NCBI GenBank assembly: GCA_003952965.2
Contig: CM025851.1
Span: 20,398,822 to 20,462,821, forward strand
Reading direction: 5' to 3'
DNA: 64,000 bases
From: Morella rubra
Lineage: Eukaryota; Streptophyta; Magnoliopsida; Fagales; Myricaceae
In this document: piece by piece, positions 1 through 11,033 of the stretch
Position numbering within the stretch: the stretch's first letter is position 1
Layout: every line of letters starts with the position of its first letter
The notes under the pieces: generated by a model
What the model was told of the DNA's origin: nothing
Seen by the model: the letters and a program-made list of their open reading frames with translations, nothing else
Databases searched by the model: none
Translations under genes and position numbers: made by a program

Positions 1-1584
1 CAATTTACGTTATTTTATCCATTCTAGACAACCAAACATTGGCTTCCTTAGTGCTAAAACTTAGGAGGAGAGAAAGGAAAGAGGCCTACGGTTGGGGATG
101 AAGAGCAAGGGGGAGAGGACGATGGAGATGGAGGTTAATCGCCTGCTCTCCCGCCACTTTAGGGGTGATAATGCGCACGTCGCTCCCAGCAATTTCCTCT
201 TGGCTTTTGCGGTCCAAGCAAGAGGGCAGGTGAATGAACTGCAGGGCTTCGCGCTAACGTGCCCAGGTGTCGCTAGAATGGCCATGCCGTCAGAACATCC
301 GACCCGCTTCTCGGCGGAGTTGTGTAGGCCAACTCTCGAGTCTAAAAACAAATTCAAGAATACAGACATAGAACTTATCCTCTGGTTCGTCGCTCTAGTC
401 CTCCAGAGTCCGGGGGATGTCCATATAGACAAATTTATCCTCGTAATTATCGATATTTTACGGTAAACTCTAGGTCATGTTTGCGAACAATGTTGAGAAT
501 GCTGTAAAAATTGAAACAAATTAGTGTTTTATTAAATTTAAAAAAAAAATATGAGTAAGAGAGAAATTTAAGTGAATTTTTTATATTTATTATAATAAAA
601 ATAAATATCAAATACTTGGTCTACCTATTTTGTTCTAATTCATTGTTGACATTTTTGGTTTGGGTTATTTCAGAAACGAATTGGGATATCACTACTTCAA
701 ACTTCAAAGGAAGGCAAGCTGAACTACAAGAGCATTTGACAACTAGAAATAAAAGAGGAAGCCAAAACAAAGTAAACAAGTGTTATCAATTTCTGAAAAA
801 ATAATGCTTGCAAGAACAGTAAATATACAGGTGCGTCTTCTTTCGGTTGACTTATCACCGAAGGATGTTAGCAAAATCAGAAGAATAAAAGGCTTGATAA
901 CTTGGGTTGACAGAATGATCTGGAGTTAATTTTTAATTTCTTATATTAATAGGGATATTGTGAGGGAGAGTTTTATTTAATTTTGAAAAAAAAAATTAAA
1001 ATTTTATGATAATTAATAAAAAAAAAAAGTGAAGAAAGAAATTTGAGTGAATTTTTTATATTTATTATAATAAAAACTAATAATTTGATAAGTAGGAAGA
1101 TTATTTTATTTGATCAAAATTTAAATTAATTATGATCAAAATTTGCAAACATGCTTGTAGGTGTAGTGATGCACCGACAGTAGTTGAGATGGACAGCAGG
1201 GCGGCTACATTTATTTTCCTTAAATCTTTCGCCTTGTCTCAATTCAACGTTTGATCTTAAATTAGAATGTTGGTTAACTTTCAACAAATGGCTTTGTTTA
1301 ATTATGCAAACGAACATTTAAAATTTTTCTTTTAATCCTGAAATTAGTAACAGAAAGGCTAAAAAGACAAGAAGACACATGCTTGTTGTCCCCCAACTGT
1401 AGAGGGGTATTATTGTAATTAGAACCTATTAATCTGCTGTTGGCAGTTTTAAGATTATTATTATAAAACGAAATCACAGCTTTGTTTAGTGAAGCAAGCC
1501 TACCACAAATCCAGTCACTCATTGTCAGCTCTCTCTCCCTCTCTCTGTCTCTCTCTCTTTCCCTGTGTTCCCGCAGGAGCGAGA
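1..1584. other. Upstream intergenic DNA and 5' leader of the GPI-protein gene
   Basis: I recognise no gene here. A GC-richer patch at about 90-450 is open on both strands, but neither translation resembles a family I know. An AT-rich 39-bp segment at 563-601 recurs with one mismatch at 1038-1076, which suggests an old local duplication. The last 70 bases before the start codon (about 1519-1570) are a CT-rich tract typical of plant 5' untranslated leaders. Confidence 0.5.
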
Positions 1585-4500
1585 ATGGCGAAGACTCCGT
1601 GGTTTCTCTTGCTTTCCCTTCTCCCCCTCTATGCTTCTGCTGCGGCTACTCAAAGTAAGCAGCCCCCTCTATATCTACATTGCCTTTTAGAACACATTCT
1701 TTCTATATATGTCTCTACGCGCATCATGTTGGAACTGTGAAGAATGCCTGAATGTTACAGATTTTGAACCCAACTGTGTTTGTGTGCATCTTTTTAGATA
1801 GTTTATCAGCTTCAAAACTTTTGAAAATCTCTAAATGCGCGCCTCTTTGACATTTCGTGAAATGTGGCAACCCACTTCTTAATTAAATCCCGAGCTGTTT
1901 AGTTGGAGTGTAAGTTTATGGTAAGGATTTTAAGTAGTGCCACAGTTTAGCTACGTAGATCTCTTTACTTAACGCCAGAGTTATTAGTCAGTTGATGTCT
2001 CCGGTGGGACACTTTTCACTTAAGGCTCTTAGAATAGCTAAGAAAGCCCTCTTTCAGTGCTCTATTGGGGTTCCTGAGAAATTTAGATGAAGCAGGAGGA
2101 AAAACAAAGTTCAGATCTTGGATTTTTCGTTATTCAGGGGCTCGAAATATTGAAGCCAGACTTTGAAGTGATGATTTTTCTTTTTGAATGTAATCCAATA
2201 GAATTTTCTGCTGCTGGGTTAGAGATCTAAGATTTGGGGAACTAAAACCACCGAAAATGTTAGGTTGAGTATTTCGTTGTCCTTCTAATCCAGTGGTACA
2301 CTTCTTAATCGTTCTCATCTGTTCATTTTCTTCACTGATTTGTTTTAGTCTTTCTTGTATTTGGGAGTTGACGGGATGTCAAACGAAACTATTAGAATAT
2401 AAATTGTCTAAGTCCCACATTAGTTAAGAATGCGAGTTATTTGTGAGTTGGGTTCTATAGAAAGACCCTTTTATGTACAAGTTAAAAACACCTTGAGAAA
2501 TAAAGATGTAGTCCTTTGGGCTGTCTACGGTGGATATTGGTCTCTCTAGACTGAACTACCTTTAAGTCTTTTCTCTCTCTTCCTCATTTCTCTTATTTCA
2601 ACATGGTATCTGGCTCTCGCCCTATGGGTTCTTCAATCTCATTGTTCTTTCAATAAAATTTGGACCTCTATTTATTGATTTTTGGTGTCTCCATCATCGA
2701 CCACCGTCTGCCCTTCTCCAGCCATTTTCAGGCATTGTTCTTCGACATATCCATATTCCAATCACCGTTTGTCGGATCTTGTCTCTACCCAAACCTCTGT
2801 CTGATCTTGTACCACTGCCCTATGCAGCAAATCTTGTCTATGCTCCGACCCCTATCAAATCTTGTGCTGCCACTCTGTGTAGCGGATCTTGTCTTTGCCC
2901 CTACCCTTGTCAGATCTTGTGCCGCTGCACTATGTAGTTGATCTTGTCTGTGCCCCAACCTCTATCGAATCTTGTGCCGCCACCCTGTGCAGCAAATCTT
3001 GTCTATACTCCGACCCCGATCGGATCTTGTGCCGCTGCCCTGTGCAGTGATCTTGTCTATGCTCCAACCCTCGTCGGATCTTGTGTCGTCCCCCAGTGAA
3101 GCAGATCTTGTGTACTAGCCCTCGCAAACTCTTGTCTTACCGCATATGTTGTGATGTTCGCCCGTTGTTGTTCTTTGTTCTTATTTATAGCTAGTCAAGA
3201 GAGCCATTTCCTTCTTTCTTTATGTAGGATTCAAGCGCATTCCCAAGGCCTCCTTGGTATACTTGATCATCTTCTTCTAAGACCTCATTCGACATGTCTA
3301 TAAATCTATTAATATCACCATGTTTTGGTTTCCTGGTATGGCTCCTCTCTCTCTATCTCTCTATTTCTCTGATATGGATATGAATCTAAAGGAGATGGAA
3401 GGCACCTCCACCTGTCAAGTTTCCTTCAGATGTCTCCTCCGTATGTTACCTTAACCAACCCAATAATTGTGAAGACAGCAGCCACATAAATTTTGTCAAA
3501 AAAATAAATGTTTTTGGATCTCAGTTTTTGAGGTTTCGAGAGAAGGTAATTTTTGGAGTACATAGTATCAATAATAACCAGTCACACTTGACCACCAACT
3601 TAGTCATGTGTCTGTGGAGACTTTGACACAAGACAACAAGGTTTAAGGATTCATGGCCTTTGGTATACGAGCCTCATTCGACTGTCTATGTTTTGGTTTC
3701 TGGTACATCTCGCAGGCAAAAACGAGAGAGATGGAAGGCACCTCCAACCTTCAGATGTCTCCTCCGTATGTTACCTTAACTATCAGCAGCCACATAAATT
3801 TTGTCAAAAAAATAAATGTTTTTGGATCTCAGTTTTTGAGGTTTCGAGAGAAGGTAATTTTTGGAGTACATAGTATCAATAATAACCAGTCACACTTGAC
3901 CACCAACTTAGTCATGTGTCTGTGGAGACTTTGACACAAGACAACAAGGTTTAACATGGTTCGAGCTGCTTCATGCTTACATCCGCAGGCAACACCAACC
4001 AAAACCAACTATCAGCAAGACCATCTTAAGTGTTTTACATTCTCAGCAACTACAGTAAGAAATCCTCTGGAATCAAAGCTTGCTCAATCCCATTGCAGTT
4101 ACCTCAAAACTCAGTCCCAAATCTCACAAACAACAAGTCCCACCACACCTAGTAGTGCTTTCTCATAGGAGCAATATATAAAGCCATCAGCTCACACACT
4201 CAAACATCCTTGAGCCTCCAAATACAGCCAGGCTATGCATATTTTCCAACACAGGTAACTTTTAATCTCAAAAGAACTATGACATTTTTCTTCACATAGT
4301 AGGACCACTGACGGCACACCCCTAACACCATATTTATTTAATAACTGTTGCACATCTTTACCTCCTTACTTTTCAATGTGAATTCCCAAAACTCAGAGTT
4401 TGAGACAATTTGCTGCAAATCTTCGACTTGATTCAAATACCACTCAACCAAATCTGCTTCCTTTGTCATGACAACTCCACCTTGACCCAAGCAATCTCTA

Positions 4501-6647
4501 TCTTGTATAACATGGCAATTCTTTCAAAGTTAAAACCAAACTAGTGTGCACCTGTCTTGGATTGAGCTGTGATACCAATATAGTGTGACAGCCACAGCTT
4601 AATAGTAAGATGGGACTAACAGAATGACCCTAAAGATCGACATGAATTAACAAGATTTAACATTGTTTGACTTGCTCCATGCTTTTATCCACAAGAAATG
4701 CCAGCCAAAATCTAACTATTTGGTGATATTGCTTGACCAACTCCTGCAAACCATATCTCACATACCAAAACTAACAGAAATCCCATTACATCCCCGCTCA
4801 AAACTCTTAATCCCAGATCCCTAAAGCCAAATCCCTAGTGTACTCGATGGTGCTCTCTAATAAAACAATTGAAAATCAATTCATAGGCTTAGGCATCCCT
4901 CCAAACACAACCACCACTATGTGTGCATAGTGCATTATAACATAAGCATCTTCCAATCTCAAAATAACTTGACATTACTTCCCTTATTGGAGGATCACCT
5001 GAGTTGACACGACAAAGTCCCTAACCCCCCAATAGCTGCCCCTTGGGGCGTCATGCTTGTTCTACAATTCAATCTTAGGTTCTTTTTCTTCTAGACCCAC
5101 ACGCACACACTTGCACGAACATACATAGATACTGCTATATTGACTTAGCAGCGTGCGTACCAGAAGTGAGTCCCTTTTGGCAAAGAGAGCAGTTAAAGGG
5201 ATTGATTAATTACCCCTCTGTTAGTTTAAGCAAATCTTCTCTTCTAGTTTGTTCCATAGATTAGTCCATTGAGGCACTGAACCTGTCCATCACCATCTCA
5301 TATGCATGTTTTATTGTTGATCTCTGTGTGTCTATTTCTGAGGTCTCGAGGGTATGCTTGTGTGTTTGTTTGCGTGTGCATGTGGTGTGGGTGGGAATCA
5401 GAGATAGAGGCTTAGAGATGCAACACGAACATATAAAATCATTTTAAAACTTAGGTCGTGTTTGCATTTTCCTGACAGAAAAGTTCCAGTTGGTTATGTC
5501 TGACATGAAGAATTTTTTAATAGAGAAAAATTTGGAAAATTTTTTGTTCGCTAACACAACCTCAATGGCATCATTTAAGTTATCTAAGATCAGCTCAACT
5601 ACATAACTCAGTAAATAGGCACTGGTGGAGTTTTATTACCTGCATGTACTTGCTCAAAGGAGACGGTGATGGCCCTTTTTCAATGATGGGCGTCTGGATA
5701 CCACTAAATTGTGGGTAATTAACATATTGCTTCCACGGTTTAATCCTATGCGTTTGTGTCATAGTCTATTATGATAATCTGTGGTTTTAACACCAAGAAT
5801 ACATCTTCAACAGCTAGCTTGATGGTTAAGTTATATCTTGACATTAAATATATCAGTTCTCAGATACTTTGCTTCCTTGAACTCATTTTCACTTCCTTAT
5901 CTGACATATTTTCTGAAAAAAAAAAAATCACTATTGACAGACTTATGCTTCCTTCCTGTTTTATGATTTAATTTTATTGGATTACTATTGACCTTTTAAC
6001 AATATTATACTATCAAAATGATAACATTTTGAATGAAAATTGCAGTAAAAGTTACGAACCCGGCAGATGAGTTGGTCGTGATCCTTAATAATAATAGAAC
6101 TGCACAAAACTTGAAGTCACTTTATGATAACCCAGGACTAGCCTGCATTGCTCTGCAGTACATAAAAGCGTACGAAGGGAATTGTGGTGAAGTAGGAGGG
6201 CCAAATGCGAAGAAGCCAGCTGAGTCTGAATTTGCTGAAGCTTTTGCCCCAAGCTGTGGTGTTGTTGTCTCAACCCTCGCTCCTATTACCGGTCGTTTAC
6301 TTGGCTGCCAATCTAGTTATGTTGGTGCTTCCAGAGTATTTTCAGATATCTTAATGAAAAATAACAAAAGCTTAGAAATACTATACAACAAGAATAGCAC
6401 TGAAGTTGGAGCTGCTGTGAGCAGCTCAGATGGTGGGTCTCCCTATTTTTGGTGTGTCTTGTTCAGCAGCGGCAACACCAGTAGCAGCTTTGCTTTAGAT
6501 AGAGGTGTTGCTAAGGTATCAAGACCTGGTTGCTTTAGTGGTGCAAATGACGATTGCAGTGGTGCTTATGATTGGTCTCAAACCCGTGGTATATGGCCAT
6601 TTGCTGCAACAGCTTTGCTCACAGTGGGGTATGCTCTTGGATTTTGA
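1585..6647 (+). CDS. Secreted, probably GPI-anchored plant glycoprotein (2 exons)
   Basis: The CDS joins 1585-1654 and 6046-6647 and gives 223 aa. The start is the first in-frame ATG after a CT-rich leader and opens a signal peptide (MAKTPWFLLLSLLPLYASA). The donor reads A|GTAAGC and the acceptor TGCAG|TA; joining them restores TQIKVTNPADELV. The mature part has several N-glycosylation sequons (NRT, NKS, NST, NTS) and about eight cysteines. It ends in a hydrophobic tail after a small-residue, acidic stretch (SGANDDCSGA), as expected of a GPI signal. It resembles the plant group annotated as uncharacterised GPI-anchored or ferredoxin-like membrane glycoproteins, acting at the cell surface; the function is unknown. 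The intron is unusually long (4391 bp) and full of repeats. No coding lesion is seen. Confidence 0.85.
2377..2603 (+). mobile_element. Ty1-copia-type LTR fossil inside the GPI-gene intron
   Basis: The 227-bp segment begins TGTCAAACGA and ends TTTCAACA. It contains the phrase TAAGTCCCACATTAGTTAAG, common in small copia or TRIM LTRs. It is followed directly by TGGTATCTGGCTC, close to the initiator-Met primer-binding site TGGTATCAGAGC. No coding internal region and no clear second LTR is seen, so this is a remnant (5' LTR plus some internal sequence) in sense orientation with the host gene. Family and limits are inferred by pattern. Confidence 0.6.
2768..3130 (+). repeat. 55-bp minisatellite, about six units
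   Basis: About six imperfect units of 55 bp run head to tail. Each has two half-units starting GATCTTGT, one followed by GCCGCTGCCCTGTGCAG and the other by CTATGCTCCGACCC. It lies just 3' of the copia LTR and may be part of that element's internal region. Short chance ORFs run through it on both strands. Confidence 0.8.
3476..3954 (+). repeat. Perfect 171-bp direct repeat (3476-3646 and 3784-3954)
   Basis: Two copies read identically from CAGCAGCCACATAAATTTTG to ACAACAAGGTTTAA with a 308-bp offset. Less well conserved similarity extends upstream (about 3256-3475 against 3660-3783), so the original duplicated unit was larger and indels have shortened the second copy. It lies within the 4.4-kb intron. 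Confidence 0.85.
3950..5050 (+). repeat. Diverged direct repeat, about 0.38 kb, 0.7 kb apart
   Basis: The segment from about 3950 (ACATGGTTCGAGCTGCTTCA) is similar but clearly diverged from the one at about 4655 (ACATTGTTTGACTTGCTCCA). Both continue through a CCATGCTT(A/T)-ATCC stretch and a downstream AATCTCAAAA-GA-C-TGACAT segment. No coding frame is conserved. It is probably an old transposable-element remnant of unknown class. Confidence 0.5.
5051..6045. other. 3' part of the GPI-gene intron
   Basis: Ordinary AT-rich intron sequence ends in a polypyrimidine-poor acceptor (GAAAATTGCAG). A short segment near 5455-5570, starting TTAGGTCGTGTTTGC, looks like the end of a hAT-type MITE, but no second end was found. 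Nothing else is supported. Confidence 0.5.
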
Positions 6648-7680
6648 TCATTCTTTTGTAACCCAATTTCGAAACACTTGCCACAATTTGGAGTGATCTT
6701 TGTAATGATCGGCTTCCCCTTTCGCGTCCAAGTGCCATTTTGTATTGCTATTCCTCGGTTGTAAGTGCATGATCCATTCAATTCTTTTGCTTCAGTTATA
6801 TATCGTCTTCTTGTGTAGACTTTTGTTTTACTTGAGCTGCTGAGGACTTGTTTGTTATTTTTCTGCTTTGTAAATGAAGTTTGTTTTCTAGAAAAGTTAT
6901 GAGTCTATTTTCGTGTTCACAAAAAGTGGAGCCGATGGCAAAATAATCTCTATAAGCACCTACTAGTGATTGTCTTAGACATCTGGTCTGTACATTGTGG
7001 CAATTCTTGCAGTCTCAAATTGGCGTTTTCACCAAATGGGGTCCTCATTTCATGGTCTTCTTCCAATACTTGTCCCATATATTACTATTTGTGTGCGAAA
7101 TGAATAAGTGGGAGAGGCAATGGTTATCACAAGTTGTTCGGGAGAGACTCAGTTGTGAGGAAGCAAGCTTTTCTGATGCTTTGGCCGTCTGCTGACCAAC
7201 TTCTTGATGGGGACAAAGTGGTGACTGATGTTCAAGTAGCGTTATTGGTCTATTTGAAAAGCATGGAACTCAAACCTTTTATTTTTTAAGGATAAGGACT
7301 CCAATTCCTACTATCCACTTGTTAACGCTTCCAAAAGGTGCGGCTTTGACACAACAGTCCAACAGCATAGTCGGTCATAGATTGCCAAATCTTAAGCGTT
7401 TGTTCAAAGATAATGTTGAAGAAGCTCTACCATCATCAAGGGTAGTAGCTCTTCAGTTTCGGCTCTAAAGTCGAAGAACTTTTTACAAGATGGATTATGG
7501 TTGTCTATAATACGGCCTAAAGGTACAAATGTTTGTATCGAATGCCTCTCCTTGAGAGAGTTGATTCCATTATAAAGACAAGTCGAGAGTAATTACAGGG
7601 CTGTTTCCAGTTATTTTCAGCCAACAAATCAATCTAACTATGGAAAGTAATATACATATACCTTTTAAACAATACAATAG
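6648..7680. other. 3' flank of the GPI-protein gene
   Basis: This holds the 3' untranslated region (unmarked extent) and then intergenic DNA. No coding region, RNA gene or clear repeat is recognised. Confidence 0.5.
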
Positions 7681-8600
7681 ATTTGATCTTCAGTGGTCGA
7701 AGTTTTTAGCGACGAAACGCACATTGCGCCACTAAAATGAGAAAAACAAAAAATACTTGTTCAGCGACGAAATGCTGAAGTCGTCAGGAAAACGTCTTGT
7801 TCGAACAATAAACCAATGTTTGAACGAATTTCGGAACGAGGGAAGTGAGCGGGAAAGGCAGTAGCATGTGTTCGCACTAAAGTTCAGTGACGACTTGACA
7901 TAATTCGTAGCAAATATATAAGTCGTTTAGAAGATGTATATTTTTTCAGTGACGAAACAATTTTGTCGCATCCGCATCACCTGTTCAAACATAAAACGTC
8001 GTTAGAACTGCTGTTATTTTTCGCAACGACATATTCGCGTCGTCGCTGAATCAATTCACCCACGATGACCCTGCCGTCGTCGCCAAAGATAGTTCGAACC
8101 ACTTTTCACTCGTTCGAACAAATTTGGCAGAACGTGTCAGATGTCAATTTTTGATTCAGGTAAGAATAGGCGTTGCAGGGAACGTCTCTTCACCTGGTCT
8201 AGTTTGAACGGGTGGCTATCGTTCGAACGATTGTTGTCAGATTGTGCAATGTGTTGCATTCTAAGAGAGGCGTCGCAGGCAACATCTCTTCGTCTTCTGC
8301 TAAGCCTGTCTTGGTTCGAACATATGGTCTTGGTTTGAACGAGAGTGCTCAGAGTAGGCACGTGTCATTTTGTGATTGGGGTAAATGTCTCGTTACCGAC
8401 GACGTCTATTCGCCATGCAGAATAGTTCGGATGAATGTTAAAGTTGTTCGAACTGGTTCAAAAGATATAACCAGATGTCACGTTCTGGTTTAGGGAGAAC
8501 TTTAATCTTCATCATTCGTCAACTCCTGTTCGAACGAGACGTGTGGTTCAAGCGAGTATATGAATTGTCTTCTCCTTCGTAACCTCCTCTAGTTTTAAAA
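7680..8600. repeat. Motif-rich block (GTTCGAAC, GCGACGAAA), CACTA-like subterminal DNA
   Basis: The octamer palindrome GTTCGAAC and variants such as GGTTTGAACG and GTTCGAACGA, together with GCGACGAAAC-type motifs, recur many times over 0.9 kb. Dense short motifs in both orientations are typical of CACTA subterminal regions where the transposon-encoded protein binds. The complete CACTA element at 30.6 kb also carries GTTCGAAC variants. No CACTACAAG terminus was found, so this is an inference; it may be a remnant or an unrelated repeat. Confidence 0.4.
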
Positions 8601-10280
8601 GAGAGCTGAAAATTAGTTCGAACAAAACACTGGTCTTGCTTCCTTATCGTTTATTCTACCAGCTTGGTCTTGCTTCCTCTTTGTGTTTATCTTTACCGTT
8701 TCTCCTCAGGTACGTGTAATATATGCACCTATTTCTTCCCTTCGTTAGTTTTTTTTGCTATTTTTCTTGAGTTTTTTGGTCTCTGTTTTATGTTCTTTGT
8801 TTGCCATTTTTAGTTTGTATTCATTTTCTTGAGCTAATTAGATTGGCATGTGCTTTTTAGTTTGGTTTCGTTAAGTTTGTATTTTTAGTTTGGATTCGTC
8901 TGTTTTATGTTCTTTGTTTCTTGTTTCTTTGAGTTTCTTGTGTATTGTGATGGAGAAAAAATTGTTGTGGCATTGGGCTTCAAGATTCAATTATGGTATC
9001 TCTTCGAGTTGATATTTCGTTGGAATGCACAACATTTAGACGTGTTAGAAATTAAAGTTGGTATTTTATCAACATTTAGACGTGTCATCCATGGTGAAAT
9101 TTCCTTCGTGCATAAGAATTGAATAAAGAGCTTGATTTCTAGAGAGATATAACAAAAAACTTGACTCACTCTAAAATGAGCAATACAAAAGTTATCTCAA
9201 TTATAGGAGTTCTGTTATGTAATAAATAGCCCAAAAAGCCAAATCGTCTTTTCAGTGAAAATAGACTAATTTCAAACTAGCGTAAAAACAAGAAGAATAT
9301 AAAAGCGTTTACTAAACACAATTCAGATTCATATTTTTGGATTTTGGGGAGTTTGAAATGAAATTAAAGCAATACAAAACGTAAACTAAGAATATAACAT
9401 GCATTAAAGTATATGACGGAAAGTAAATAATAGAAATTAAATAACAATAAGTAAATGACGAAAATTAAATTACGGAAAATAAATGACAATAAGTAAATGA
9501 CAAGGAGTAAAAAAAGAGAGCACAAGATTCTTGAATTAAATAATATCGTCTTATTTTTTTAAAAAAAAAAACCAACGATAACATAATCCAAAATTAAAAT
9601 AGAAACTACAAAAAATTAAAGAGCGAGAAACTTAAATCTAAATATTATGAATTGAAATACGCGATATTAGAATAATAAAGCATAAAAAACTAATCTAAAG
9701 ACTAAAAAGTAAAACTTGATGTTGAAACCATGAGAAAATAGAATAAAAGAGAAGAGAAGAAGAGAGAAGAATAGAGTATTCGGCCAAAGAGAGAGAAAAA
9801 AAATGGAAGAGAGGTGAGAGAATATTGATGGAGGGTGAAAGTAGAAAAAATAGGAGAAGAGAGAAAAGAGAGAAAAGAAAAAAGAAAAGGGGAGAGAACG
9901 AAAGGAAGTGCAGCAAAAAAAATAAAGAAAAATGAGAGAAAAAATAAGGCTTTGGCAAATAGAAAAATAATGGAAGAAAGAGAAAATTGAGAGACAATAA
10001 ATGAGAAAGAGAGGTGTAGCTGAAAAATAAAGGCTTAAATGCATCACATACCTCTGTTAAAGAAAGTTAATTTTGTTTCCTTGAGGTAAGTTTTCCGTTT
10101 AAAAAATATCCCTCCATCTGTCTCCGTTTAAAAAACTAACAGAAAGTAGTGACTTGCATAGGTCAACTAGGTTTGCACGAATCAAAAAAGCGCCGTGTGC
10201 CTTTATGGGACTACTACCACACATCAAAGGCCCAATCAACACAATTATACTTGTATTAGATGTACTAATCAAAAACTTAT
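8601..10280. other. Intergenic AT-rich DNA with a purine-rich tract
   Basis: No gene is recognised. From about 9720 to 10010 the plus strand is almost pure purine (GAGAGAA-type), which creates artificial serine/phenylalanine/leucine-rich frames on the minus strand. Confidence 0.6.
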
Positions 10281-10661
10281 TTTAATCCTTTCTATACAAA
10301 TCTAATCATTTGGCCTCAATTTCTATTAAAATCAACACACAAAGTAAAAAAAAAAATACGAAAACCAGAGAGTTTGACTTCTTATGGGGTTTATAAAAAG
10401 TTGGTGAAAAAGTTTAAAAATGTTTGATTGTAATAAAATTTTATTAGAGTATGTTAAAAGAGGAAAGATTTGATGACACTTTTTAATCAAAAATATGGAG
10501 TTTGTTAAAAAGTAAGATATGAGAAAATTTCATGTATTTGTTTTTATGAAAAATATTGAAGTTGGTGGAAAAAATGTGTTGAAATTTTTGTGAAAATTTT
10601 GAGAATTTGATATTTGGTTGTAAAAATTTTGATGTTGGAAAAAATTTGAGAAGAAAAGCAC

Positions 10662-10989
10662 TAAGGGCAGAAACCGGATACCCATTTAGTGAATTTATGG
10701 AACTAGAACCGGAACCTAAAATTCCACCAGAATAAGAAAAGTTTCCGATACCAGTTTTTTTAAAAAAAATGAACCAAATCAGTTATCCCCCATTCCCTTA
10801 GCCCTTTCATGCGAGTCAGCCTTCTGCCTTCATTTTTTTTCCCTAACCCCAATTCTCCCCAATCCCCTTCTCCCTTCTCCCTTCTCCCTTCTTCGCCCAG
10901 CTCCCCACTCCCCAGCCCTAAGCAGCCAGTTGCCGCCGCTCGTCCGGTCCTCTCAACAGCCGCTAACCAAAGTTTTTGGGATCTATAAG

Positions 10990-11033
<44 letters not shown>

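Noticed and set aside
61-466. Open frames of 123-124 codons on both strands
   Set aside because: Overlapping antisense frames in a GC-richer patch; neither has a recognised motif or supporting splice context.
1126-1522. Minus-strand frames upstream of the GPI-protein gene
   Set aside because: AT-rich chance frames; they lie in the promoter region of the plus-strand gene.
7680-8600. GTTCGAAC repeats as possible tRNA B boxes
   Set aside because: GGTTCGA-like words recur without the A box, acceptor stems or spacing of a tRNA gene.
9667-10047. Minus-strand frames of 100 and 126 codons rich in S, F and L
   Set aside because: Artefact of a purine-rich low-complexity tract on the plus strand.
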